This document shows, one piece after another, positions 31,116 to 37,861 of a stretch of 38,217 nucleotides of DNA. The notes beneath the pieces were generated by a model. The model made no database searches. It saw nothing but the letters and a program-made list of their open reading frames with translations, and was not told the DNA's origin. Position 1 is the first letter of the stretch. Each line of letters opens with the position of its first letter. The translations under genes and the position numbers were made by a program. Source of the stretch: a virus. The DNA lies in the IMG/VR virus record IMGVR_UViG_3300023181_000054, positions 1 through 38,217 of that record; one strand, 5' to 3'.

Positions 31116-31387
31116 GACGCGTCGTCCTGTGGTGGGGTGGTTTCAGCCGCAATCCACTTCTTCATGGCCCTCTGCGCCAATCGCCACTTTGATTCCGCCT
31201 CACGGTCGATCAAAACCTTTAGGGCCACAAGCGCGTCGTCTGAGAGTTGAAGCTTGGTCTCGCTCCCCTCGGCATTGCTGAGATAGATGAGCCAGTCGCC
31301 CGGCCCCTCCCAATCTCCAGGAGCCTTGGCTAGTGCGACGGTCGAACCATTGCCGCACTTAACCTGCTGCATGGTTATCTCGCTCAT
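31112..31387 (-). CDS. Hypothetical protein (91 aa)
   Basis: A small protein beginning with an N-terminal beta-hairpin (EITMQQVKCGNGSTVALAKA), a WEGPGDWLIYL segment and a C-terminal helix (DDALVALKVLIDREAESKWR). It overlaps the HTH gene by 4 bases (ATGA). Function unknown; the pattern resembles small beta-alpha phage regulators. Confidence 0.65.
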   Translation of the reverse strand: MSEITMQQVKCGNGSTVALAKAPGDWEGPGDWLIYLSNAEGSETKLQLSDDALVALKVLIDREAESKWRLAQRAMKKWIAAETTPPQDDAS

Positions 31388-31680
31388 GACTCCCTCACCG
31401 CGAGCAGCGGGGCGATGTCGTCGTGCAGGACGTATTGGCCTTGGACATCCTTGAAATGGTCTATCCAGCCACCGTTAGGCCCCGCACGGTCGCATTCGTA
31501 TCTCTGAAGTCCCTTCAGCGCGGCCAGCACCGAAACGGCAAGACTTACCGGCCCCGGCACCTCGTTGACACCACTTTCCCATTTGTAACTCGAAGCCCTG
31601 TTCACCCCCAGCCACGCGGCCAGGTCATCGTGGCTAAGGCCGAGCGTGGCGCGGGCGGAGGCGTATTCGGCGGCGTTCAT
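31384..31680 (-). CDS. XRE-type HTH protein (98 aa)
   Basis: The start at 31680 (MNAAEYASARATLGLSHDDL) overlaps the previous stop (ATGA) and is preferred to 31713. Residues 5-45 are a Cro/CI-type HTH: helix RATLGLSHDDLAAWLGV, turn, recognition helix NRASSYKWESG. A second helical part and a GGWIDHF tail follow. It is possibly a regulator of the early small-gene operon. Confidence 0.75.
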   Translation of the reverse strand: MNAAEYASARATLGLSHDDLAAWLGVNRASSYKWESGVNEVPGPVSLAVSVLAALKGLQRYECDRAGPNGGWIDHFKDVQGQYVLHDDIAPLLAVRES

Positions 31681-31937
31681 GAGCGGTACACGTGCCACAC
31701 GAAGGAACCGCAAAGAGCGGAACCAACGTGTTCTGCGCGCTCGTAGGGGTCAATTGGAGACCCTGTGCCAACGATAAAGTAATCACACTCGGGCGTTACG
31801 CCGGGGTCATGCTCGACCCATATAGTCGGGAATTCTGTTCCGTTCGGCTGATATGCGACAAGCGCGACATAGCCGCGAGGCGCGCGAATAACGCCGCCCT
31901 TCCTGAAATTGTACTTGTAAACAACTCGCTTAGCCAT
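31677..31937 (-). CDS. Hypothetical protein (86 aa)
   Basis: The start at 31937 (MAKRVVYKYNF) follows leader copy 4 and is preferred to 32000. It is beta-rich with many Tyr, Pro and Val (GGVIRAPRGYVALVAYQPNG, then VTPECDYFIVGTGSP). It suggests a small beta-barrel. Function unknown. Confidence 0.65.
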   Translation of the reverse strand: MAKRVVYKYNFRKGGVIRAPRGYVALVAYQPNGTEFPTIWVEHDPGVTPECDYFIVGTGSPIDPYERAEHVGSALCGSFVWHVYRS

Positions 31938-31941
31938 CTCT

Positions 31942-32118
31942 CTACTCTCCAATCTCCCCGGCCCGTTTGCCGGTGTTTGTTGCGTATTCTTGCTCGTCAC
32001 AGCCGCACAGAGAACCGCCAGATGGCGCGTTACGATCTATGACCCAGCCCCGTCCACCGCATGAGCGACAGGATTTTTCGGCCTCTCGCTCGCGCTTCCA
32101 GTCTTCTTCGGTGTTCAT
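31942..32118 (-). CDS. Small zinc-binding protein (58 aa)
   Basis: The ATG overlaps the previous stop (ATGA). It starts with a charged helix (NTEEDWKREREAEK), then CRSCGGRGW and LCGCDEQ, a C-x2-C-G-x-G...C-x-C arrangement like half of a DnaJ zinc finger. Its last codons contain leader copy 4 (frame ...RAGEIGE). This is another small zinc protein like those at 1772 and 21058. Confidence 0.55.
   Translation of the reverse strand: MNTEEDWKREREAEKSCRSCGGRGWVIDRNAPSGGSLCGCDEQEYATNTGKRAGEIGE
31945..31975 (-). promoter_or_regulatory. Start-associated leader, copy 4, with hairpin
   Basis: GATTGGAGAG (31945-31954, minus) lies 7 bases before the ATG at 31937. Immediately upstream a stem CCGGC/GCCGG (31958-31962 and 31969-31973) forms CACCGGC-loop-GCCGG, closely like the element at 33163-33193. 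The motif lies inside the last codons of the preceding gene. Confidence 0.6.
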
Positions 32119-32300
32119 GACAGCACCAGCTCGGCTTGGTTGTCCTGGGCCGAGCGAACTGCGGCGCGCTTGGCCTCGTCTCGGTACATGAAGTCATAAC
32201 GGGCAACGACTGCGCCGCGTTCGGTGATCTCGCGCATTGCGTAACCGCCCCACTTTCCAGGCTTGCGGACGACTTGGACTTTCGTGATCTTCGCAGTCAT
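32115..32300 (-). CDS. Small hypothetical protein (61 aa)
   Basis: A leader copy (GATTGGAGAG then ATTGAG) precedes the ATG. The sequence is basic at the start (AKITKVQVVRKPGKWGGYAM) with a strand-helix-strand outline (RGAVVARYDFMYRDEAKRAA). Function unknown. Confidence 0.6.
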   Translation of the reverse strand: MTAKITKVQVVRKPGKWGGYAMREITERGAVVARYDFMYRDEAKRAAVRSAQDNQAELVLS

Positions 32301-32306
32301 CTCAAT

Positions 32307-32341
32307 CTCTCCAATCTCGACCGCGCTCCCCGCCGCCGATG
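32307..32341 (-). promoter_or_regulatory. Start-associated leader, copy 5, with partial hairpin
   Basis: GATTGGAGAG (32307-32316, minus) is followed by ATTGAG and the ATG at 32300. Upstream is CATCGGC (32335-32341), as in copy 6, but the second arm of the stem is changed, so only a weak structure forms. Confidence 0.5.
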
Positions 32342-32355
32342 AGTCGTTGTCGCAT

Positions 32356-32414
32356 GTCGCTTAGGGCGACGCAAGGGGGTTTTGTTGCTGGGGGCGATTT
32401 ATTCTCCTCGCCCC
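32356..32414. other. Non-coding hairpin region
   Basis: The gap between 32300 and 32445 has two stem-loops: GTCGC 32356-32360 / GCGAC 32366-32370 around 5 bases, and GGGGCGA 32391-32397 / TCGCCCC 32408-32414 around 10 bases. Neither is followed by a T-run. They may shape or terminate the transcript between the HTH gene (32445-32681) and the leader-bearing gene. A 17-codon frame in the gap is judged not to be a gene. Confidence 0.35.
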
Positions 32415-32444
32415 GTCAAGCCAGGTCGCAGGGGCGGCGGGTGG

Positions 32445-32681
32445 TCATGGGGTAGATTGGCGCAACACCGCTACCAACTCTTGCTCCGTCATTGGCTCAA
32501 GCTCGGCGTCAGTTTGAACCCCGTACTTCAGCGCATACCCGATTAGCTTGGCCGCTGTCGCGCTCGGCCCCTTGGTCGCATACCGCTGCGCCGTGGCCTT
32601 CGACACGCCAAGCCAGCGACCGGCTGCAATCTGCGACAGGCCAAGAATGGTTAGGGCGGTGCGGTAGTCGGCGGGGGTCAC
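32445..32681 (-). CDS. XRE-type HTH protein (78 aa)
   Basis: Residues 2-45: MTPADYRTALTILGLSQ, turn, AAGRWLGVSKATAQRYATKG. This is a clear Cro/CI HTH with the recognition helix SKATAQRYA. The C-terminus is helical. It is likely a DNA-binding regulator; operators are not known. It overlaps the gene before it by four bases. Confidence 0.75.
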   Translation of the reverse strand: MTPADYRTALTILGLSQIAAGRWLGVSKATAQRYATKGPSATAAKLIGYALKYGVQTDAELEPMTEQELVAVLRQSTP

Positions 32682-32935
32682 TGCGCGATTTCCGCAAGAA
32701 TATCCTTCATGGCCTCAGTCGCCGCCTGAAGCTCTTCGGCCTCCTCGCTCATGTCGTCGCTGTCGAGGTATCGGACGCCATAGCAATCAGCCGCAAGAAT
32801 CAGGCGCTGGACATCAGCCCTCAAGGACTCAACCGCCGCTCGTGCATGGTCCTTGTAGTCAACCCAAGTGACGTAATCCGGGTTGTGCCCATCAGCCTTG
32901 CTGATGGCGTCAGCGACTCGCTTTAGCGCGCTCAT
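32678..32935 (-). CDS. Helical hypothetical protein (85 aa)
   Basis: The start at 32935 (MSALKRVADAI) overlaps the previous stop and is preferred to 32998. It is mostly helical (KDHARAAVESLRADVQRLIL) with a DYVTWVDYKDHA turn and an acidic end (EEAEELQAATEAMKDIL). Function unknown. Confidence 0.6.
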   Translation of the reverse strand: MSALKRVADAISKADGHNPDYVTWVDYKDHARAAVESLRADVQRLILAADCYGVRYLDSDDMSEEAEELQAATEAMKDILAEIAQ

Positions 32936-33156
32936 GCCGAGTACCGGAACAGCTTGCCTTCGTCCGAGGCAGCGCAGTTGATGACGACGCTTTCGCACAA
33001 CGAGACGATACGAAGGCCATCGTGGCCAACCTCAATCGTCGCGCCCCTGGCGAACTTGCGGTCGTACAGGCGGGTCAGCTCAGCAACGCGGCTGGTGGAC
33101 GACTGGCCGGTAACGTGGCGGGCCAGGGCGTTTGCAAGGACTCGGGCGGTTTGCAT
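32932..33156 (-). CDS. Small hypothetical protein (74 aa)
   Basis: It follows leader copy 6. A helical start (RVLANALARHVTGQSSTSR) with RVAELTRLYDRKFARGATIE is followed by beta strands (VGHDGLRIVSLCESVVINCA). It is the first gene of the leftward small-gene operon. Function unknown. Confidence 0.65.
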   Translation of the reverse strand: MQTARVLANALARHVTGQSSTSRVAELTRLYDRKFARGATIEVGHDGLRIVSLCESVVINCAASDEGKLFRYSA

Positions 33157-33162
33157 CTCAAT

Positions 33163-33193
33163 CTCTCCAATCTCTCATCGGCCCTTGCCGATG
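33163..33193 (-). promoter_or_regulatory. Start-associated leader, copy 6, with perfect hairpin
   Basis: On minus, CATCGGC-AAGG-GCCGATG is a 7-bp stem (33176-33182 and 33187-33193) with a 4-base loop, followed by AGAGATTGGAGAG and ATTGAG before the ATG at 33156. This is the best-formed copy. Confidence 0.65.
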
Positions 33194-33337
33194 ACTGAAC
33201 CTATCACACACTCATTCTGATGCAAGCGTCTTTTTGCGGTATCTGCATCTTTTTGCGACATAATCCGTCACAGTCTCGGTTCCTGTATTATGCGAAGAGT
33301 TGGGTGGGGAGATTTTTGGCGGTTCGAACCGGGAAGT
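33194..33337. promoter_or_regulatory. Control region with direct repeats CGCAAAAAGAYGC
   Basis: This stretch has no gene. Two 19-base direct repeats lie back to back (33226-33244 and 33245-33263), sharing CGCAAAAAGAYGC on the minus strand. A half-site TATCACA (33202-33208) matches the operator at 35343. A weak minus-strand promoter can be drawn (TTGCAT about 33218-33223, TAGGTT 16 bases downstream) for the small-gene operon. I do not know the protein that would bind the direct repeats. Confidence 0.4.
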
Positions 33338-33506
33338 TGCCACGGTCTTCGAATCGATCCCACTGACCTGCCTCGGTGGCCTCGGTGTCGGGGGTTATGC
33401 CCAGAGGCATACCCCCACCGTGGCACCGTGGCAAGTGGTGATCCGAAAAAAAGTTCTGCCACGGTCTGCCACGGTGTTGCCTCGGTAAATAATATGGACC
33501 GAGGCA
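33338..33506. repeat. Iteron-like cluster, nine copies of TGCCWCGGT, candidate origin
   Basis: Nine 9-mers TGCCWCGGT occur in 169 bases: forward at 33338, 33369, 33378 (first base G), 33457, 33467, 33478; inverted at 33417, 33425 and 33498. Between the groups is a hairpin GGGGGTTATGCC / GGCATACCCCC (33390-33401 and 33406-33416, loop CAGA, one bulge). An AT-rich run lies at 33486-33495. The cluster ends 2 bases before the stop of the RepA-like helicase gene. Iterons plus hairpin plus AT-rich patch fit a replication origin; a regulator binding site is the alternative. Confidence 0.6.
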
Positions 33507-33508
33507 GA

Positions 33509-34783
33509 TCAGAACGGCAGGTCATTTGGGTCCACCTCGGTGGGGATCGTGACGGACGCGGCGTAGGGATCAGCGTCATCGGGAAGGCAGATGAATTCCC
33601 GCTTGTTGCGCTTGGCGTCCTCACCCATGCGCTTAGCCAAGATGCCGTTCTCAAGCCATTTGTCGATTAGCGTCTTGAGAAGGTTCTGGCCGCCCTTCTC
33701 CGCGATGTTGACGCCAAGAGCGGGGCCGACGTAGTTCCCGAACCACTCAGGGCTCTTGGGGCTGTAGCGGGTCATGTCGTTAACCCGCGCAACATCCTGG
33801 GCGATGTCAGCGGCGTTCGGCGGGATCATGTCCATGGCGTCGGGCAGATGGAACGGGGTGACGACACCGACGTGATCAGAACTGTCCAGGGCCATGCCGC
33901 CGTTGTTGAGGTCGATGGACTTGATTTGACGCCATAGGCCGACATCGGAGCGCGGACCCATGTTGGATTTCCCGTTGGTGACGGAGAAGTAAGAGAACCG
34001 TTCGCGGGGGTCGATCTTGGCGACCTCCGCAATGTCCTTGCTCATGGGGTTGAGGACACGGGCGCTACGAACGCCGCCGATAATGGCGGTGGCCCCCCGC
34101 GCATCGCTAACGTCCGTGACGGCATCGGCATTGGCGGGCTTACGGACGTGGTGGACCAACTCAATGGCGCAGTTGGCGCGCTCGGCCACGATCCCCAGGC
34201 GCTTGATCACTGCGTCCATGGCCCCGTTGTCGTTCTCGGGAAGAATGTGGGCGCTAATGAAAGGGTCGAGCGTCCACACGTCGATATTGCGGACCTTAAG
34301 CCCGGTCTCGATTTCCTCGAAAAGGTCTTCGTCAAGGACGACTTCACCGCGCGCCATGCTGGCGAGCTTGAGGCGCATCTGACGGCCTGAGTCCACGAAC
34401 AGGCGATCCGCTATGTCGTCAGCGGTCAGCCCGTGTTCGATGGCCGCCGCCTGGATGCGTCTAGCGGCTTCGTCATTGGGGTCCTCTCCGTTCCAGTACC
34501 AGACACGGAGCGGCTCCGCGCTGTGCAGGCGCTCCTCCAGAATCGGCTTGTGGCTGACCATGGCAAGGGCCTCGACGATGACCAGGCTCGACTTGCCCAG
34601 CCCGCCAGGGGCCACGGTTGCGGACACATAGCGCCGGATAAGGTGGCGGCCATACAGCCACTCGCGACGCGGAATAGTTGTCGGGTCGGTCCAGACGTAA
34701 GGTGTGGGGGTGCGCCCGCTCGTTACAATGGTGAGAGGAACGGGCTTATCGTCTTCCCACTCAGGCCAATCTTCATGCGCCAT
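33509..34783 (-). CDS. RepA-like replicative helicase (AAA ATPase)
   Basis: A 424-residue RecA-fold ATPase of the RSF1010 RepA / AAA_25 group. Walker A APGGLGKSS at 58-66, VWYWNGEDPNDEAARRIQAA at 94-113 with the catalytic Glu, Walker B-type NIDVWTLDPFISAH at about 167-180, and CAIELVHHVRKPAN with the sensor His pair. These helicases are hexameric, moving 5'-3' on single strands. The C-terminus reads DPNDLPF, like the tail of SSB (also LEDDLPF in this genome). It probably unwinds the origin next to it and draws in the host replisome. No primase domain was found. Confidence 0.82.
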   Translation of the reverse strand: MAHEDWPEWEDDKPVPLTIVTSGRTPTPYVWTDPTTIPRREWLYGRHLIRRYVSATVAPGGLGKSSLVIVEALAMVSHKPILEERLHSAEPLRVWYWNGEDPNDEAARRIQAAAIEHGLTADDIADRLFVDSGRQMRLKLASMARGEVVLDEDLFEEIETGLKVRNIDVWTLDPFISAHILPENDNGAMDAVIKRLGIVAERANCAIELVHHVRKPANADAVTDVSDARGATAIIGGVRSARVLNPMSKDIAEVAKIDPRERFSYFSVTNGKSNMGPRSDVGLWRQIKSIDLNNGGMALDSSDHVGVVTPFHLPDAMDMIPPNAADIAQDVARVNDMTRYSPKSPEWFGNYVGPALGVNIAEKGGQNLLKTLIDKWLENGILAKRMGEDAKRNKREFICLPDDADPYAASVTIPTEVDPNDLPF

Positions 34784-35117
34784 AAAGGGCCGCCTCTCTT
34801 TGTTGGCCGGTCAGGACGGAAACGGAACCGTCTCGGCGGGGCGAATAGGCGAAGTCGAGGCCATGATCCCACCGCGCGGACATAGCGATGTCGCTGAACG
34901 AAAGGTGCGGGTCGTGAAGGTTCCACCAGCGCCAGGCCAGCCCGGAGCCTGGGCGCATGATGTGGATGGGCCGCCAGCCGAACGCTTCGGCCTCAATGGC
35001 GTGATGCTCCACGAACCACCCGGCCATATCGATGGCGGACGTGATCTTGTACTGCGCCATGGTCGGATAGCTGCGATGGGTCAGCGAAGCCCACCGTTCC
35101 CACCAGGGGAGAGTCAT
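34773..35117 (-). CDS. Hypothetical protein (114 aa), between repressor and helicase
   Basis: It is ATGA-coupled to the HTH gene upstream and overlaps the helicase by 11 bases. The sequence has a Trp-rich start (LPWWERWASLTHRSYPTM), a middle (YKITSAIDMAGWFVEHHAIE) and a GSGLAWRWWNLHDPH segment. I see no known motif, but the sharp placement suggests a helicase partner or regulator. Confidence 0.65.
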   Translation of the reverse strand: MTLPWWERWASLTHRSYPTMAQYKITSAIDMAGWFVEHHAIEAEAFGWRPIHIMRPGSGLAWRWWNLHDPHLSFSDIAMSARWDHGLDFAYSPRRDGSVSVLTGQQREAALYGA

Positions 35118-35317
35118 GCGTCACCTTTGGCGCGCGTCTCCATGTCGATCAGATCGCGCATCCCGACCTCGGGATAGGCGATCAGAATGTCAGGCCAGAC
35201 AGCACGAGGTATGAGGTTGCGCGTCTGCCACATACGGATAGTGCCCTCACGCTGTTTCAACACATCATGTAGTGCGCTGACGCCTTTGCCGTTAATCCAT
35301 TCCCGAAACGTTTGCAT
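35114..35317 (-). CDS. Cro-like HTH repressor (67 aa)
   Basis: The 67-residue product MQTFREWINGKGVSALHDVLK, in parts, then REGTIRMWQTRNLIPRAVWP, is a Cro-type HTH with the recognition helix at about 24-34. AAGGGG lies 6 bases before the ATG. It faces the plus-strand recombination module across 64 bases holding a perfect palindrome, the expected operator. It may control both its own leftward unit (helicase) and the recombination genes. Confidence 0.78.
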   Translation of the reverse strand: MQTFREWINGKGVSALHDVLKQREGTIRMWQTRNLIPRAVWPDILIAYPEVGMRDLIDMETRAKGDA

Positions 35318-35342
35318 TTTTACCCCTTGCTCTTTCGCCAGG

Positions 35343-35359
35343 TATCACATAGCGTGATA
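35343..35359. promoter_or_regulatory. Palindromic operator TATCAC-N5-GTGATA
   Basis: A perfect 6-bp inverted repeat with a 5-base centre lies midway between the Cro-like gene and the YqaJ gene, the usual arrangement for a Cro dimer. No second full copy was found in this gap. It overlaps likely promoter sequence for both directions. Confidence 0.65.
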
Positions 35360-35381
35360 TTGGAAGCAAGAGGAGATTGAG

Positions 35382-36068
35382 ATGGGGGTCAAGTACCACC
35401 ACGATTTAATGCAAGGGGACGATGAATGGCTAGCCGCTCGTCTGGGCCTGATTACGGCCAGCGAAATGAAGCTGCTGCTGACGCCGACCCACAAGATCGC
35501 AGACAACGACAAGGTTAGGGCCCACGTTTGGGAATTGCTGGCCCAGCGAATCACGCAGCACGTCGAGCCTCACTACGTCAGCGATGACATGATGCGCGGC
35601 GTCGAGAGCGAACCTATTGCCCGCGAGATTTACGCAGAGACGGTCGCTATTGACTATGAAGTGACCGAGGTGGGGTTCATCACGAATGATCAATGGGGCT
35701 TCACCATCGGCTACAGCCCTGACGCCCTGGTGGGCGATGTGGGCCTGTGGGAGTGCAAGGCCCCTCGCCAGAAGACCCAGATTGAAACCATCGTGTCGGG
35801 CGAGATTCCTGCCGAGCATATCCTTCAGATACAGACCGGCTTGCTTGTGTCGGGTCGGGAGTGGATTGACTTCAGCAGCTACCACGGCGGCATGTATATG
35901 CCGACCTATCGCGCCTATCCCGACCACCGGCTGCACGAATCGATCATCGAGGCGTCCAGGCTGTTTGAAGAGAAGATTGCCGAGAAACTGGCGATCTACG
36001 AGCGCGCTGTCGAAAGTGGCCGGATGCCTATGACGGAGCGGAAGATTGAGCAGGAGATGTTCGTATGA
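35382..36068 (+). CDS. YqaJ/lambda-type recombination exonuclease
   Basis: A 228-residue 5'-3' exonuclease of the YqaJ/lambda Exo group. Motifs: QGDDEWLAARLGLITASEMK (11-30), MRGVESEPIAREIYA (E75, E77), IGYSPDALVGDVGLWECKAP with D114, E124 and K126 as the metal site, and HILQIQTGLLVSGREW with Q150. It trims double strands to give 3' overhangs for annealing. GGAGATTGAGATG is the ribosome binding site, related to the leader element. It is followed by a DEDD exonuclease and, further on, SSB. Confidence 0.88.
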   Translation: MGVKYHHDLMQGDDEWLAARLGLITASEMKLLLTPTHKIADNDKVRAHVWELLAQRITQHVEPHYVSDDMMRGVESEPIAREIYAETVAIDYEVTEVGFITNDQWGFTIGYSPDALVGDVGLWECKAPRQKTQIETIVSGEIPAEHILQIQTGLLVSGREWIDFSSYHGGMYMPTYRAYPDHRLHESIIEASRLFEEKIAEKLAIYERAVESGRMPMTERKIEQEMFV

Positions 36069-36775
36069 GCTGCATCCGCGTGATCGATTTTGAGACAACG
36101 GGCTTTGAGCCTCCAGCCCAGGTGATCGAGGTTGGCTATGCCGACTATTATACGACCGAACGCAGCGTTGCGGACCCTGTGTCCTGGCTTTGTAAGGCCG
36201 ACGCGATCCCGCCGGAAAATCGGGCGGTTCACCACATCACCCTCAAGGACATTGAAGGCCGGCCTGCCTATGATCGAGATGAACTCGTCCGACTGACGGC
36301 AGAGACATGCCAAGGATGGGCGGCTCACAATCTTTCGTTTGAGGCCCAATGGCTTGGCGACGTGGGCATTCCCGCTATCTGCACCTACAAGGCCGCGCTT
36401 CGGGTGTGGCCTGATGCGCCGTCACACTCGAATGGCGCGCTATGGTATTGGCTTGAGGATCAGGGGCTAATCTCACTTGACCGAGACCTGGCTATGCCGC
36501 CGCACCGCGCTGGGCCTGACGCCTATGTCACGGCGCATATCCTGAAGGCGCTGTTTGAGGCGGGCGCAACCGGCAAGGAAATGGTTGCGTGGACGAAAGA
36601 GCCGCGCCTTTTGCCGCGCTGCACTATCGGGAAGTTCAAGGGCGTTCCGTGGCCCGAGGTTGAGGCCGGGTTCCTCGGCTGGATGCTCAAGCAAGAGACC
36701 ATGGAAGACGATCTGAAATGGAATGCGCGGCGCGAAATTCAGCGCCGCTCTGGCGTCAAAGACGACGCGGTTTAA
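36065..36775 (+). CDS. DEDDh 3'-5' exonuclease with C-terminal DUF3820-like part
   Basis: The N-terminal 165 residues are a DnaQ-type exonuclease: VIDFETTGF (D8, E10), AAHNLSFEAQWL (N89, with Glu in place of the usual Asp at 93), and PHRAGPDAYVTAHIL (H147, D152). The C-terminal part CTIGKFKGVPWPEVEAGFL is a small domain seen in ExoX-like proteins. It overlaps YqaJ by 4 bases. It may trim 3' ends in recombination or repair. The Glu for Asp exchange at 93 keeps a carboxylate, so activity is likely. Confidence 0.85.
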   Translation: MSCIRVIDFETTGFEPPAQVIEVGYADYYTTERSVADPVSWLCKADAIPPENRAVHHITLKDIEGRPAYDRDELVRLTAETCQGWAAHNLSFEAQWLGDVGIPAICTYKAALRVWPDAPSHSNGALWYWLEDQGLISLDRDLAMPPHRAGPDAYVTAHILKALFEAGATGKEMVAWTKEPRLLPRCTIGKFKGVPWPEVEAGFLGWMLKQETMEDDLKWNARREIQRRSGVKDDAV

Positions 36776-36785
36776 GGAGATGACA

Positions 36786-37418
36786 ATGACTGACATGAAT
36801 GCCGTGATCGTGGCTAAAAGCGATCAACTAAACAGTGACGACCTGATGGGCGGACCTAAGACTATCCGCGTCAGCCAGGTCGCCATCAGCCCCGGAAGCG
36901 AGCAGCCGGTAACGGTTCGCTTTGAGGGCGACGAGGGCAAGCCCTGGAGGCCCTGTAAGTCGATGTCCCGCGTCATGGTGGCGGGCTGGGGGCCGGACGC
37001 TAAGGAGTACGTGGGTCGCAGCCTGACCCTCTACCGCGATCCCAAGGTCAAATGGGGCGGTATGGAAGTGGGCGGCATCCGTATCAGCCACATGAGCCAC
37101 ATCGAACGCGATATGGTCATGGCCCTCACTGCTACGCGCGGCAAGAAAGACGCCTATAAGGTGAAGCCACTGGCGGCCCAGGTCGCCCCCCTTAAGGTCG
37201 TCGAGGACGCGCCTGAGTTTGATTGGGTCGTGTTTGACGCCGAGGTGGAGAAGGCCCTGAAGGTCGCTATTGATCCCGACGCCCTGACCGTCTGGTGGAA
37301 CGAGCAGAAGGACAAGCGCATGGAAGCCAGGGCCGCCGACAAGAACAAGGCCGCTGCCATCGCCACGCGCGTCAGCACTAAAATCCAAGACCTCACTGAA
37401 GCCCTTAAGGACGCATAG
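36786..37418 (+). CDS. Unknown protein of the recombination module (210 aa)
   Basis: AAGGAG 6 bases before the ATG at 36786 sets the start, not 36723. The N-terminal 120 residues look like a beta-barrel-type fold: [20 protein letters not shown], then [40 protein letters not shown] and [15 protein letters not shown]. The rest is helical ([19 protein letters not shown]). It is placed between exonucleases and SSB, where many phages carry a single-strand annealing protein. It does not look like Bet, Erf or Rad52 to me, so it may be a different annealing factor or an SSB partner. Confidence 0.75.
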   Translation: MTDMNAVIVAKSDQLNSDDLMGGPKTIRVSQVAISPGSEQPVTVRFEGDEGKPWRPCKSMSRVMVAGWGPDAKEYVGRSLTLYRDPKVKWGGMEVGGIRISHMSHIERDMVMALTATRGKKDAYKVKPLAAQVAPLKVVEDAPEFDWVVFDAEVEKALKVAIDPDALTVWWNEQKDKRMEARAADKNKAAAIATRVSTKIQDLTEALKDA

Positions 37419-37420
37419 AA

Positions 37421-37861
37421 ATGGCCGGATCAGTTAACAAAGTCATCATCGTTGGTAACCTCGGGAAAGACCCTGAAATCAGGACGATGAACAGCGGCGA
37501 ACGTGTCGCCAATCTCTCCGTTGCTACCTCGGAAAGCTGGAAAGACAAGACCAGCGGAGAGCGCAAGGAAAAGACCGAATGGCACCGCGTGGTCATCTTC
37601 AACGAGAACATCGTCAAAGTGGCCGAGAACTATCTGAAGAAGGGCTCGACGGTTTACATCGAGGGCTCCCTGACCACGCGGAAATACGAGCAGAATGGGG
37701 TCGAGAAATACACGACCGAGGTTGTGCTTCAGAAGTTCCGGGGCGAGCTGACCATGCTTGGCGGAAAGCCACGCGACGGAGAGACCCAGGCCGAGGAAAA
37801 GCCGGTTGAATCGTCAGGCTTCAAGGAAAGCTATGATCTAGAGGACGACTTGCCCTTCTAG
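37421..37861 (+). CDS. ssb: Single-stranded DNA-binding protein
   Basis: A 146-residue [23 protein letters not shown], then [40 protein letters not shown] and [19 protein letters not shown] form the OB-fold, and the C-terminal tip is DLEDDLPF. It binds ssDNA as a tetramer, and the tip recruits partners. The stop overlaps that of the convergent VRR-NUC gene. Confidence 0.95.
   Translation: MAGSVNKVIIVGNLGKDPEIRTMNSGERVANLSVATSESWKDKTSGERKEKTEWHRVVIFNENIVKVAENYLKKGSTVYIEGSLTTRKYEQNGVEKYTTEVVLQKFRGELTMLGGKPRDGETQAEEKPVESSGFKESYDLEDDLPF

Noticed and set aside
33534-33542. A tenth iteron (CACCTCGGT) in the helicase coding end
   Set aside because: Two of nine bases differ from TGCCWCGGT and the site codes for conserved-looking residues, so it was not counted.
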